A DNA stretch of 64,000 nt. Origin: an uncultured Sulfitobacter sp. (lineage in GTDB: Bacteria > Pseudomonadota > Alphaproteobacteria > Rhodobacterales > Rhodobacteraceae). Below the pieces are notes generated by a model. That model did no database searches. It had not been told where the DNA came from and was given only the letters and a program-made list of their open reading frames with translations. The position numbers and the translations under genes are program-made. Positions within the stretch are counted from its first letter, which is position 1; each line of letters opens with the position of its first letter. The stretch lies in contig CANMXJ010000002.1 of NCBI GenBank assembly GCA_947501805.1, positions 372,001 to 436,000 of the forward strand. The letters are read 5' to 3'. Of the stretch, positions 1 to 7,851 are shown in pieces.

Positions 1-999
1 CTGACCGGTATGGCCCAATGTCGCGCGGGTCATAACGGCCAGCGTCATCATCGCAAATGCACCAGCCATCCACAAATGCTGCGCGCTGCCGGGGGCAAGC
101 AGATCAGGGCGGAGAATGGCCAGTCCTTCGACCAGAGCGCCCAGCGGTACAAACAGGTAGCCAAGGTGCAAGACCGACAGCAGAGGTTCGGACAGGGTGT
201 GATGTCCTTTCCAGCGGAAAAGGCGGAAAAAATGCAAGAGTGCCATGCCAATCAAAGCAATCCCGCTTTGTGCTGAATCAGGGTAAAGACTCCACAACGC
301 GAGTGCGACAAGTCCACCCAAGAGGGCCAGCTTGTCAAAAGCCTGCATCGGTGGGGGAGGTAAATTGGAGCGACCCGCTTTGACCAGCCAGTTGCGCGTG
401 AATGATGGCACGATGCGCCCGCCGATCACCGCAATCAGCATTAATATTGTGGCGATCCCGAGACGCAGACCCAAACCCTGCGCGGCGATCCGGCCATGGG
501 CCGCATCCAGATGGAACAACAGGTTCGCGAGCGTAAAGAGGCCCAGCAGGACTAGGATGATCAGATTGCGCCAGTTCTTGCCTACGATTATCTCGCGCAG
601 GATCACACCGCCCAACGCTATGGGAAACGTCAAGTCCACGGCTTCGGCCACGCCAATCGGCAAAAGCGCGGACAGGGCAATCGCGAGCCGGCCAACAAGC
701 CAAAGTGTGAACAAGGCGGCAAGCGGACGCCCTGACAACGGAGCGCGGCCTGTCCAATTGGGCACAGCCGTCAACAAGAAACCGGCGATGATTGCGCCAA
801 GATAGCCAAACAGGAACGCATGTGCGTGCCATGATACCGGATCAAGCCGTGTCGGAATCGTGACTGTTCCTGCAAGCATCAAGATCCAGAGCAGCATTGC
901 AAGAGCAGCCCATAGCGCACCAAACAGGAAAAACGGGCGAAACCCGTAAGAAAAAATTACGATTCGCTGGTCTTGGTGCATTTCGTCGGAAGCGGTCAT
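1..999 (-). CDS. nnrS: NnrS family haem/copper membrane protein (partial, C-terminus off the left edge)
   Basis: Polytopic membrane protein of the NnrS family, known to protect against nitric oxide stress in denitrifiers. The frame is open for 333 codons from ATG at 999 to base 1. It shows typical NnrS blocks: an N-terminal SYGFRPFFLFGALWA segment, WHAHAFLFGYLGAIIAGFLL near residue 55, and TLAVMTRATLGHTG at the window edge. Most of the chain is hydrophobic helices. The start overlaps the stop of the upstream DUF6522 gene (ATGA), so it is the last visible gene of the nor operon. Family members are usually a little longer, so only the C-terminus is missing. Its exact biochemical role is not settled in the literature I know. 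Confidence 0.9.
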   Translation of the reverse strand, partial: MTASDEMHQDQRIVIFSYGFRPFFLFGALWAALAMLLWILMLAGTVTIPTRLDPVSWHAHAFLFGYLGAIIAGFLLTAVPNWTGRAPLSGRPLAALFTLWLVGRLAIALSALLPIGVAEAVDLTFPIALGGVILREIIVGKNWRNLIILVLLGLFTLANLLFHLDAAHGRIAAQGLGLRLGIATILMLIAVIGGRIVPSFTRNWLVKAGRSNLPPPPMQAFDKLALLGGLVALALWSLYPDSAQSGIALIGMALLHFFRLFRWKGHHTLSEPLLSVLHLGYLFVPLGALVEGLAILRPDLLAPGSAQHLWMAGAFAMMTLAVMTRATLGHTGQ

Positions 1000-1253
1000 A
1001 AGCTGCGTTTTGCCTTGATACGTGCGGTTTTCAGAACGGTTCCGTGGGCATCACAGGTAAAACGCACACGCAGGTCACGGTACCAAAAAGTCAACCTGTG
1101 TGTTCCAGCATCCTCCTCAACGCCGGTTTCAAAACGGCTGGTGATTTCACCGTCACGCATGAGTTCAATCACTTGTGCCGGTTCCAGATCAAGCTGGTTG
1201 GCAAGGTCTGTGGCGTCGATCGTCGGCTGGTCTTGGGTAAGATCAATTTTCAT
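996..1253 (-). CDS. DUF6522-type small protein in the nor operon
   Basis: An 85-residue soluble protein starting MKIDLTQDQ. Longer upstream starts in the same frame would run through the neighbouring gene, so ATG at 1253 is preferred; it forms an ATGA overlap with that gene. The centre reads like a small regulatory or binding fold: a helical DLANQLDLEPAQVIELM segment, then a beta-rich TFWYRDLRVRFTCDAHG tail. I recognise it as the DUF6522 type that accompanies nor/nnr clusters in Rhodobacteraceae. No function is known to me. Tight overlaps on both sides imply co-translation with NnrS. Confidence 0.7.
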   Translation of the reverse strand: MKIDLTQDQPTIDATDLANQLDLEPAQVIELMRDGEITSRFETGVEEDAGTHRLTFWYRDLRVRFTCDAHGTVLKTARIKAKRSL

Positions 1254-1477
1254 TGGTCGGTCTTGTCCATCAGGTAACGGATGTGGCGCGCGAAAATCCA
1301 TGTGGCGGGAACACCGAGTATGGCACCGATGCCAATGGACCATAGGGGCGACAGCACCGGAAGGCCAACCCAGCTACCGATCAGCGAGGCGAAAAACACA
1401 TTTGTCGCCATTGCCCCCATGCCCAAAGGATAGAGGACCAGCGCAATGGTGCGTGTGGACCAGCCGTTCCTATTCAT
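1250..1477 (-). CDS. small two-helix membrane protein of the nor operon
   Basis: A 75-residue protein with two predicted membrane helices (about residues 10-30 and 42-62) and a basic C-terminal stretch. ATG at 1477 overlaps the stop of the preceding gene (ATGA), and its own stop overlaps the DUF6522 start. It resembles the short two-helix proteins of Rhodobacteraceae that databases often mislabel CTP synthetase. I cannot assign a function. Position suggests assembly or protection of the NO reductase. Confidence 0.65.
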   Translation of the reverse strand: MNRNGWSTRTIALVLYPLGMGAMATNVFFASLIGSWVGLPVLSPLWSIGIGAILGVPATWIFARHIRYLMDKTDQ

Positions 1478-1650
1478 TTTCTCGCGACAAGTCGGGCCAC
1501 AACAACCAATGCGGCGATCAAAGTGACAGAGGCAATGGCGAACCAGAATTCTGCTGTTGCGGATTGTGCTTGGGGAATGGGTCGGTTGTAAGCTGCGGCT
1601 AATGCCGGAAAGGGCAGGGCGAATATGCAGAGGGTAAGCAGGTATTTCAT
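1474..1650 (-). CDS. NnrT-like small membrane protein
   Basis: A 58-residue protein with an N-terminal hydrophobic signal or anchor (MKYLLTLCIFALPFPALA) and a second C-terminal helix (FWFAIASVTLIAALVVVA). ATG at 1650 has a GGAG box at proper spacing and follows the norD stop by one base. The motif AAYNRPIPQAQSATAEFW matches my memory of proteins annotated NnrT near nor genes in Rhodobacter. The name is from memory, not from a search. It probably sits in the inner membrane with NorCB. Confidence 0.55.
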   Translation of the reverse strand: MKYLLTLCIFALPFPALAAAYNRPIPQAQSATAEFWFAIASVTLIAALVVVARLVARK

Positions 1651-1651
1651 A

Positions 1652-3544
1652 TCAGGTCTCCTGAGTGAGTTGTCTGTAGATGTCGGGCAGGGCACGGGTC
1701 AGCCGCGCGGGATTGGGGAGCAAGGTGAATCCGCCGCGGCCAAAGATACGGGCGAACCAGTCTTGCCCGTCTTCGTCGATAATCACACCGTGCAATGTCT
1801 GGCCTGCACGGCGGGCTTCGCGCACGGCCATGTGGCTGTCTTCAATGCCGTGCTGGCCTTCATAATGGTCCAGATCGTTTGGCTTGCCATCGGTGAGGAC
1901 AATCAGCAGTTTGCGGGCGGCGGTTTCTGTCGCCAATTGCGCACTGACATGGCGGATCGCGGTACCGAGGCGAGTGTAATGGCTGGGCCTCAGTGATCCG
2001 ATATTGTGGGTGACTTCCGGCGACATGGGCGTATCAAAGCCTTTGCAGCATGTCACGAACACGCGATCGCGTTTCAGGGACGAAAACCCCCAGATGCCAA
2101 AACGATCTCCGGCGGCGTCAATCCCGCCTGCCAGTGCTGCAAGTGTGTCGCGTGCCACGCCGATGACTGAGGTATCGCCCACGGCGGCTTCGGTCGAACG
2201 GGAGGTGTCGATCAGGAACGCGACAGCGAGGTCACGTTCGATCTGTCGCGACGCTTGCCAGATGCGATCGCTGCCCTGACCGGTTGCCTCGATTTCGGCG
2301 CGTGACGCGATCAGCGCGTCCAGATCCAACTCCGCCCCGTCAATCTGGCGTGGTCGCAGAATGCGGCGCGGGCGCAGGGCTTCGAACTGGCGGCGCACTT
2401 CGCGGATGCGTTTCTGGTCTGGCAGGAACGGCGTGCCGGTATCTTGTGGCGGGGCTTCCAGAACGCGGCAGTGGTCTTTCATGTAACTGCGGCTCTGGTG
2501 GTTCCATTCGGGGTAGGTAAACTCTCCTGCCAGTGCTTCGTGATCCGCATCTGCCGGTGATAGATCAAGGTGCAGACGCAAGCGGGTGGCCGCACGTTGG
2601 TCAACTTTTGACAGGGTAATGTCGTCCTGATCATCCGCCGCTTTCTGTGCGTTTTCGTCGTCGTCATCATCGACGGAGCGATTGAGATTCATCGATTCCA
2701 CCCATGACAGGATGGATTCAAACCGATGCAGGATGAAACTGTCCTTACGGTTTGCCTCTCCACGGTCCTTGCGCAGACCCAGCTTGCGTTTTGTCATGGC
2801 AGCGGTTGGTGGAGGGGCGTTTGTCTCGCTCGTCTCGGCGGCCGCTTCACCGGTGCCAGCAGGGGCAAAGCGCAGCCAGATCGGGACGGGTTGGAAAGGC
2901 GTGTATTTATGTGGCGCGGCGCTGAGAGGTTCGAACGGATCACCGTTCAGCTGTTTGCGAATGGCCGCTTCGATCTCGGCCTCACTGGCGGGGAGGGTAA
3001 GGTGCTGGCGGTTGGTGATAACTTGCTGCGCCATTGCCGTATAGGCATCAAGCAGTCCGGGGCAATGGACCTGCGCAAGTGTGGTCGCCAGCGCGTTGGC
3101 GGCAATTTGGGTCGCGTCAAACGCATGCAGGTCGAGGTCAGCTGCGGGCAGGGGGATCGCGTCAAGATCGGCGCAGACCGCCAGTGCCGTGAGCCAGAAA
3201 TAGGCGGCGCGGTTGAGAGCGGGATCGTCAAAATAGTCGATGACAGGTGGCAGGCGCAGGCCTTCCCCGTCAAAGCTGGCGATGTGGATCTTGTCCCGCT
3301 CGACGGCAATGCGGCGGGACAGGGAACGGCGGTGCCGGACCAGCTGCGCAGGCGCTTCGGACAACTCGACACCATGTTTGCCGCCCAAAGCGCGAAAGAG
3401 GACGCTAAGACTGGTGCGCACGTCGCGCAGGGCGACGGCCGCATTTTCAAACCGTACTTCGGCGCCAATGCCTTCGGCCATGTCGTGCCAAAGGTTGCCG
3501 ACGGTTTCTTCCGGCTCCATTAGATCCATGGGACGCAAAGCCAT
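1652..3544 (-). CDS. norD: NorD, VWA-domain activation protein for NO reductase
   Basis: A 630-residue cytoplasmic protein with a C-terminal von Willebrand A domain at about residues 440-630. The MIDAS motif is intact (DTSRS, then a TRLGT threonine, then LTDGKPND). A low-complexity acidic stretch (DDDDDEN) precedes the domain. NorD acts with the AAA+ protein NorQ to mature the NorCB complex, probably by metal insertion. It lies five bases after norQ in the leftward norCBQD operon. Length and order match other alphaproteobacterial nor operons. Confidence 0.93.
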   Translation of the reverse strand: MALRPMDLMEPEETVGNLWHDMAEGIGAEVRFENAAVALRDVRTSLSVLFRALGGKHGVELSEAPAQLVRHRRSLSRRIAVERDKIHIASFDGEGLRLPPVIDYFDDPALNRAAYFWLTALAVCADLDAIPLPAADLDLHAFDATQIAANALATTLAQVHCPGLLDAYTAMAQQVITNRQHLTLPASEAEIEAAIRKQLNGDPFEPLSAAPHKYTPFQPVPIWLRFAPAGTGEAAAETSETNAPPPTAAMTKRKLGLRKDRGEANRKDSFILHRFESILSWVESMNLNRSVDDDDDENAQKAADDQDDITLSKVDQRAATRLRLHLDLSPADADHEALAGEFTYPEWNHQSRSYMKDHCRVLEAPPQDTGTPFLPDQKRIREVRRQFEALRPRRILRPRQIDGAELDLDALIASRAEIEATGQGSDRIWQASRQIERDLAVAFLIDTSRSTEAAVGDTSVIGVARDTLAALAGGIDAAGDRFGIWGFSSLKRDRVFVTCCKGFDTPMSPEVTHNIGSLRPSHYTRLGTAIRHVSAQLATETAARKLLIVLTDGKPNDLDHYEGQHGIEDSHMAVREARRAGQTLHGVIIDEDGQDWFARIFGRGGFTLLPNPARLTRALPDIYRQLTQET

Positions 3545-3549
3545 AGCGA

Positions 3550-4347
3550 TTACCCGAATGTTGCGGCGACAAGGTCGCGCAGGGCCAGTTGGATATCAGC
3601 ATCATCGCTAAGGGGTTCGATAATGGCCGCCTCGATGGCTTGATCAAAACCCATGCCGCCCGCAATCAGGGTCGCGGCATAGATCAGCAGGCGGGTTGAG
3701 ACACCTTCTTCCAGATCCATGCCGGATAGTTTGCGTATCGCCCCGCCAAGGCGCACAAGACCAGCGGCGCGATTGGCATCAAGGCCACTTTCCTGGACGA
3801 CAACGGCGGTTTCAATGTCAGGGTTCGGGAAGTCGAAACTGATCGACAGGAACCGCTGGCGTGTTGAAGGTTTTAAGCGTTTGAGCACATTTTGATACCC
3901 GGGGTTATAGGATGCGACAAGCATGAAGCCATCGGGTGCCTGCAGCTCTTCACCTGTGCGGTCGATCATCAGGGTCCGGCGGTTGTCGGTAAGCGGATGC
4001 AGTACAACTGTCACGTCTTTACGGGCCTCGACAACTTCATCGAGGTAGCAAATTGCGCCCTCGCGCACGGCGCGGGTCAGGGGGCCGTCGACCCATTCGG
4101 TCTCCCCGCCTTTCAGCAGGTATCGCCCGATCAGATCAGCCGCGGAAAGGTCATCATGGCAGGCAACGGTGTAGAGTTTGCGCCCCGTTTTTGCAGCCAT
4201 ATGTTCGATAAAGCGGGTCTTGCCGCAGCCCGTAGGCCCCTTCAGAAGAAGGGGCAAACGGTTGGTTTGGGCGGCCTCGAACAGCGCGCATTCCTGTCCT
4301 GTCGGATGATAGTGCGGCACAGTCTGAGGGTGTGTCATATCGTTCAT
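3550..4347 (-). CDS. norQ: NorQ, MoxR-type AAA+ ATPase
   Basis: A 265-residue AAA+ ATPase with Walker A GPTGCGKT at residues 37-44, Walker B ICYLDEVVE, and a conserved ASYNPGYQ sensor segment. It belongs to the NorQ/CbbQ/GvpN group of MoxR ATPases, which work with a VWA partner, here NorD. It starts three bases after the norB stop, so it is co-transcribed with norCB. The expected role is ATP-driven assembly of the non-haem iron site of NorB. Confidence 0.95.
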   Translation of the reverse strand: MNDMTHPQTVPHYHPTGQECALFEAAQTNRLPLLLKGPTGCGKTRFIEHMAAKTGRKLYTVACHDDLSAADLIGRYLLKGGETEWVDGPLTRAVREGAICYLDEVVEARKDVTVVLHPLTDNRRTLMIDRTGEELQAPDGFMLVASYNPGYQNVLKRLKPSTRQRFLSISFDFPNPDIETAVVVQESGLDANRAAGLVRLGGAIRKLSGMDLEEGVSTRLLIYAATLIAGGMGFDQAIEAAIIEPLSDDADIQLALRDLVAATFG

Positions 4348-4350
4348 GAA

Positions 4351-5697
4351 TCATTCCCCCGGAACAGTGTTAGGGCCGGGCTCGATGATCTCGCGCTTGC
4401 GCACCACGAGCATGGAATAGACAAACAACAACGCGCCGATCACCACAAAGAACCCAGCGCCAAAGCGCATGATGTAGAAGATCGACAGGCTGTCCTGCAC
4501 ATCCATGAAGTAGTCACCGACCACCCGCTGCATGTGGGTCTGGATGGTGCCTGCAAAGGTCAGCACAAAGGTCATAAACGCCATGCCACCAGTCATCAGC
4601 CAGAAACTCGCCATGTTCAGCACTTGGTTGTAAGGCTCACGCTGGCGCAGGATCGGTAGCGCATAGGTGATGATTGCAAGGTTCAGCGCAACATAGGCAC
4701 CATAGAAGGCCAGGTGGCCGTGTGCGGCGGTGATTTGCGTACCATGCGAGTAGAAGTTGACCCCGTGCAGTGTGTGCAGGAAACCCCAGACGCCGGCACC
4801 AAAGAATGCGACGGTACTGGACCCCAAGGACCACAGAAGTGCTGCTTTGTTGGGGTGGTTGCGGCGGCCCTTCCAGACCATGACAAAGGCAAAGCTCATC
4901 ATCAGGAAGAAGGGGATCACCTCGAAGGTCGAGAAGATCGAGCCGATCCACTGCCAGTAACCGGGCAGGCCGATCCAGTAGAAATGGTGTCCGGTACCAA
5001 GGATGCCCGAGAACAGCGCAGTGGCAACGATCACATAGAGCCATTTTTCCACAACTTCGCGGTCCACGCCTGTCAGTTTCAACAGCAGGAAGGCGAGAAT
5101 GGCGGCCATGACAAGTTCCCACGTGGCCTCTACCCAGAGGTGGACAACAAACCACCAGTACATCTTGTCCAGAGACAGGTTGTCAGGGTTGATAAAGGCG
5201 AAAATCCAGAGAAGTGAGAGCAACCACAACCCCATCAGCAACACGTTGGTGATTGCGGTTTTCTTGCCCGCCAGCACCGTCATCGAAATATTGAACAGGA
5301 AGATCAGAGCGGCGACAAGAATGCCGAACTTGACCCAGAGCGGCTGTTCAAGGAATTCGCGGCCCCCGTGAATGCCGACGAGATAGGAACCAACCGCGCC
5401 CAACGTACCAACCATCAGGATGATCAATTGCAGATAGGCAAGTTTGACGGAGTATATCTCGCGCTCTGATTCCTCGGGGACGAGAAAATAGGCGGCACCG
5501 AAAAAGCCCAAAAGCAGCCAGACGATCAGCGCATTGGTATGGATCATGCGGATGATGTTGAACGGCAGCAGCTCCGAGAGGAAGTTGGGCGAGACATAAA
5601 TCCAGCCTGCTACAAGGCCACCTAGAACCTGAATTGCGAAGAGAGCCATTGCGCATAGAAAATAGGCATAGGCGACTTTTTGTGTTTCATATTTCAT
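4351..5697 (-). CDS. norB: Nitric oxide reductase large subunit NorB
   Basis: A 448-residue haem-copper-oxidase-superfamily subunit with about twelve membrane helices. It reduces two NO to N2O. Histidines expected for haem b, haem b3 and FeB are visible in MIHTNALIVWLL, VHLWVEATWE, GTGHHFYWIG and AHGHLAFYGAY. Glutamates typical of cNOR occur in VPEESERE and VEATWE. It follows norC after 12 bases. Length is normal for a cytochrome-c-dependent cNOR; the quinol-oxidising qNOR extension is absent. Confidence 0.97.
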   Translation of the reverse strand: MKYETQKVAYAYFLCAMALFAIQVLGGLVAGWIYVSPNFLSELLPFNIIRMIHTNALIVWLLLGFFGAAYFLVPEESEREIYSVKLAYLQLIILMVGTLGAVGSYLVGIHGGREFLEQPLWVKFGILVAALIFLFNISMTVLAGKKTAITNVLLMGLWLLSLLWIFAFINPDNLSLDKMYWWFVVHLWVEATWELVMAAILAFLLLKLTGVDREVVEKWLYVIVATALFSGILGTGHHFYWIGLPGYWQWIGSIFSTFEVIPFFLMMSFAFVMVWKGRRNHPNKAALLWSLGSSTVAFFGAGVWGFLHTLHGVNFYSHGTQITAAHGHLAFYGAYVALNLAIITYALPILRQREPYNQVLNMASFWLMTGGMAFMTFVLTFAGTIQTHMQRVVGDYFMDVQDSLSIFYIMRFGAGFFVVIGALLFVYSMLVVRKREIIEPGPNTVPGE

Positions 5698-5709
5698 CTT
5701 GTTATCTCC

Positions 5710-6162
5710 TTAACCCGCTTCATTCGGCGGCCAGCCCTTTGTGTCGGTCTGGTCGGCCCAACGTAGGAATTCTGACAAGCCCCGGACCTCTTCTGCGGTC
5801 AGTTCGAAATAGGGCATCTGGCGGCGGCCTTCGACGCCGCTGGGTTGGCTTTCCATCCAGGCGCCAAGGGTTTCAGCAGCATCATCTGCATCTTCCTGCA
5901 CGCCCCAGCGGGTCATTACATTGCCAAGTTCAGGTGCGAAATACGCGCCTTCACCGTGCAACGTATGACAGTTGATGCATGAATGACGTTCCCAGACGTG
6001 TTTGCCCAAACGGACCTCGTCGGTTAGCGGCATTCCTGCGGTTGATACGTTCACCACGTATCGGTGCGAGTGCACGGACAGCACTACAAAGATCACCACA
6101 AAGAACAGTGATCCTGCGTAGAATATGTTGCGCGCCCGCGATTTCGTGAGGATTTCGGCCAT
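5710..6162 (-). CDS. norC: Nitric oxide reductase cytochrome c subunit NorC
   Basis: A 150-residue membrane-anchored cytochrome c that passes electrons to NorB. One N-terminal helix (residues about 12-30) is followed by a single haem c site, C62-I-N-C65-H66. QMPYFELT supplies the likely methionine ligand. A GGAGGG ribosome-binding site lies just upstream of ATG at 6162. It is the first gene of the norCBQD operon. An FNR/NNR-type dyad is centred 68 bases upstream of the start. Confidence 0.96.
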   Translation of the reverse strand: MAEILTKSRARNIFYAGSLFFVVIFVVLSVHSHRYVVNVSTAGMPLTDEVRLGKHVWERHSCINCHTLHGEGAYFAPELGNVMTRWGVQEDADDAAETLGAWMESQPSGVEGRRQMPYFELTAEEVRGLSEFLRWADQTDTKGWPPNEAG

Positions 6163-6222
6163 CCCTTAGCCCTCCAATTGCTTGTTATGCAACAGGCAGT
6201 AACAGGCACGGGACGCGCAGAG

Positions 6223-6238
6223 TTTGCGTTTGCGCAAA
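6223..6238. promoter_or_regulatory. FNR/NNR-type operator between norC and the DUF1858 gene
   Basis: Perfect dyad TTTGCG-TTTG-CGCAAA, matching the general TTG(C)-N-(G)CAA half-site pattern of CRP/FNR regulators of the NNR/DNR branch. It sits between two divergent genes, 68 bases from the norC start and 60 from the DUF1858 start. The flanks (GAG before, GTTT after) repeat at the second box near 7279, which argues for a real operator. Confidence 0.8.
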
Positions 6239-6290
6239 GTTTCGGCGGAATGAAGTTGTTAGATTAAGCCATGTGAAGAGGAGTTGTAGG

Positions 6291-6503
6291 ATGCGTAAAC
6301 CAAAATTGGACGACCCTGATTTGCCCTTGGATACCTTGATGAAAGTCTGGCCGGAAACCATCGCGGTCTTTTTGCGTCACAAGATGCTTTGTGTGGGATG
6401 CGTGATGAATTCGTTTCGCACGGTGATTGATACCTGCGACGAATACGGGCTGGACGAAGAAGCCTTTCGTGCGGAATTGATGCTGGCCGTCGGGCGTACT
6501 TAA
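6291..6503 (+). CDS. DUF1858-type CxxC protein
   Basis: A 70-residue helical protein with one CxxC pair (C34-V-G-C37), typical of the DUF1858 family often found near nitrosative-stress and hybrid-cluster proteins. ATG at 6291 is chosen because AGAGGAG lies directly upstream; an earlier in-frame ATG would leave this site unused. It is divergent from norC, shares the operator at 6223, and converges on the regulator gene, with the two stop codons sharing TTAA. A redox or NO-related role is inferred from context only. Confidence 0.8.
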   Translation: MRKPKLDDPDLPLDTLMKVWPETIAVFLRHKMLCVGCVMNSFRTVIDTCDEYGLDEEAFRAELMLAVGRT

Positions 6504-7189
6504 CCTTCACCCAAAAGGGTCAGGCGATGGGGATCGCAGATCGTGATCTTTTTGCGCTTGCTTTTGATCAGACCGTTTTTCTCCCAGCTGCTGAGCAGGC
6601 GGCTGACGGTGTGCAAAGTCGTGCCTGTCATCTCCGACACATCCTGACGCGTAATCGGAAATCCGATTTCAATACCATCTGCTGTGCGTTGGCCTGATTG
6701 GCTGACCAATCGTGACAAGGCACGTGCAACACGCTGTTCGACATGTTGTGTGGACATGTCGATGATGCGCGAATTCAATTCGGTCAAACGGCTGCCGACA
6801 GTCTTGGCAGAGGCTTGGGCAAAACCCGGATACTCGGTAATAAAGGTATCCCAAAGCGGTGTGGCCCAGGACAGAATGACACTTTCTGATGCCACCATGG
6901 CGGTAGCGGGATAGGTCGTGCGCCCTATCGCTTTTGCAAAACCAAAGAGCTGCCCCGGCGGGATATGCAATGAGGTGATCTGCTCTCCGTCCGCGGTAAT
7001 TTTTACAACGCGGATGGTCCCGTCCAGCAACAGAAAAAACTGTTCCGCATCGTGACCTTCCTGAAAAACAGTTGCGCCGATGTCGTACCTGCGGCTGGTG
7101 GCGCGATCAAGAATTGCTCTGACCTGTGGCCGATCCAACAGGGAAAAGGGCGGCAACGACATCAGCAGGCTTTCGTCAAGTCTATGCAT
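6500..7189 (-). CDS. CRP/FNR family regulator, NNR/DNR-like
   Basis: A 229-residue regulator with an N-terminal cyclic-nucleotide-binding-like beta barrel (about residues 15-135), a long dimer helix, and a C-terminal winged helix (ITRQDVSEMTGTTLHTVSRLLSSWEKNG). The recognition helix contains the TVSR block expected for TTG-type half-sites. The N-terminal cysteines that bind an iron-sulfur cluster in FNR are absent, as in NNR and DNR, which need NO and probably haem. It is flanked by nor and nir genes and is the obvious reader of the two dyads at 6223 and 7279. Confidence 0.85.
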   Translation of the reverse strand: MHRLDESLLMSLPPFSLLDRPQVRAILDRATSRRYDIGATVFQEGHDAEQFFLLLDGTIRVVKITADGEQITSLHIPPGQLFGFAKAIGRTTYPATAMVASESVILSWATPLWDTFITEYPGFAQASAKTVGSRLTELNSRIIDMSTQHVEQRVARALSRLVSQSGQRTADGIEIGFPITRQDVSEMTGTTLHTVSRLLSSWEKNGLIKSKRKKITICDPHRLTLLGEG

Positions 7190-7278
7190 AGCAATTCCTC
7201 AGAGGGGACCAACAACACTATTAGGGGCAAAGCACCCAGACTGCCAGCAAGATGCAAATTCCCGATACCTGCAAAGAG

Positions 7279-7294
7279 TTTGCTCTAGCGCAAA
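7279..7294. promoter_or_regulatory. FNR/NNR-type operator upstream of pseudoazurin-nirK-nirV
   Basis: Near-perfect dyad TTTGCT-CTAG-CGCAAA with one mismatch to the box at 6223. Its centre is 69.5 bases upstream of the pseudoazurin ATG. Its flanking bases match the norC-side box (GAGTTTGC before, GCGCAAAGTTT after). The spacing would put a class II start site about 28 bases upstream of the pseudoazurin ATG. Confidence 0.75.
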
Positions 7295-7355
7295 GTTTTG
7301 ACGGGAAGGCAGGCGTAGGCACGGGGCAACAACGAACCATTCGAAAGGAAATGAA

Positions 7356-7787
7356 ATGTTTCGCACTTTATTGACCAGCGCCGCAGTTGTGATTGCCCTT
7401 GGTGGAAGCGCCCTTGCAGAGACCTTTGAAGTCAAGATGCTGAACAAGGGCGATGGTGGGACAATGATCTTTGAACCCGCCGCCTTGCGGATTGCCGCCG
7501 GAGATACCGTCAAGTTCATCGCGACTGACAAGGGTCATAACGCTGAGTCTGTCAAAGGCATGGCACCCGAGGGGACCGAGAGGTTCAAGGGCAAGATCAA
7601 CGAAGAGATTGAAATCACCCTGACCGAACCGGGCTTTTATGGTGTGCAATGCAAGCCGCATTTCGCCATGGGCATGGTGATGGTGATTGCCGTCGGGGAC
7701 GAGGCCGCAGCGCCTGATGACTTCCTCGAAGGGCGGATGCCAAAGAAGGCCAAAGCGCGTTTTGAAGAGGCACTGGCCGGTCTGTGA
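7356..7787 (+). CDS. Pseudoazurin, periplasmic blue copper electron carrier
   Basis: A 143-residue cupredoxin with a Sec signal peptide ending near ALA-E22. Type 1 copper ligands are H61, C99, H102 and M107, with the exact Cys-3-His and Cys-8-Met spacing of pseudoazurin. It donates electrons to copper nitrite reductase. AAAGGAA precedes the ATG. It is followed by nirK after 64 bases and preceded by an NNR-type box, so the two genes are probably one transcript. Confidence 0.95.
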   Translation: MFRTLLTSAAVVIALGGSALAETFEVKMLNKGDGGTMIFEPAALRIAAGDTVKFIATDKGHNAESVKGMAPEGTERFKGKINEEIEITLTEPGFYGVQCKPHFAMGMVMVIAVGDEAAAPDDFLEGRMPKKAKARFEEALAGL

Positions 7788-7851
7788 AATTCTTACGATC
7801 GCTAACGAAAAATACCTAATCAACCGACCAATCGGAAACGGAGATAGTAAA

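Noticed and set aside
6178-6192. TTGC-N7-GCAA repeat near the norC start as a second NNR box
   Set aside because: Spacing is one base longer than the two good boxes and it would sit in the leader next to the ribosome-binding site.
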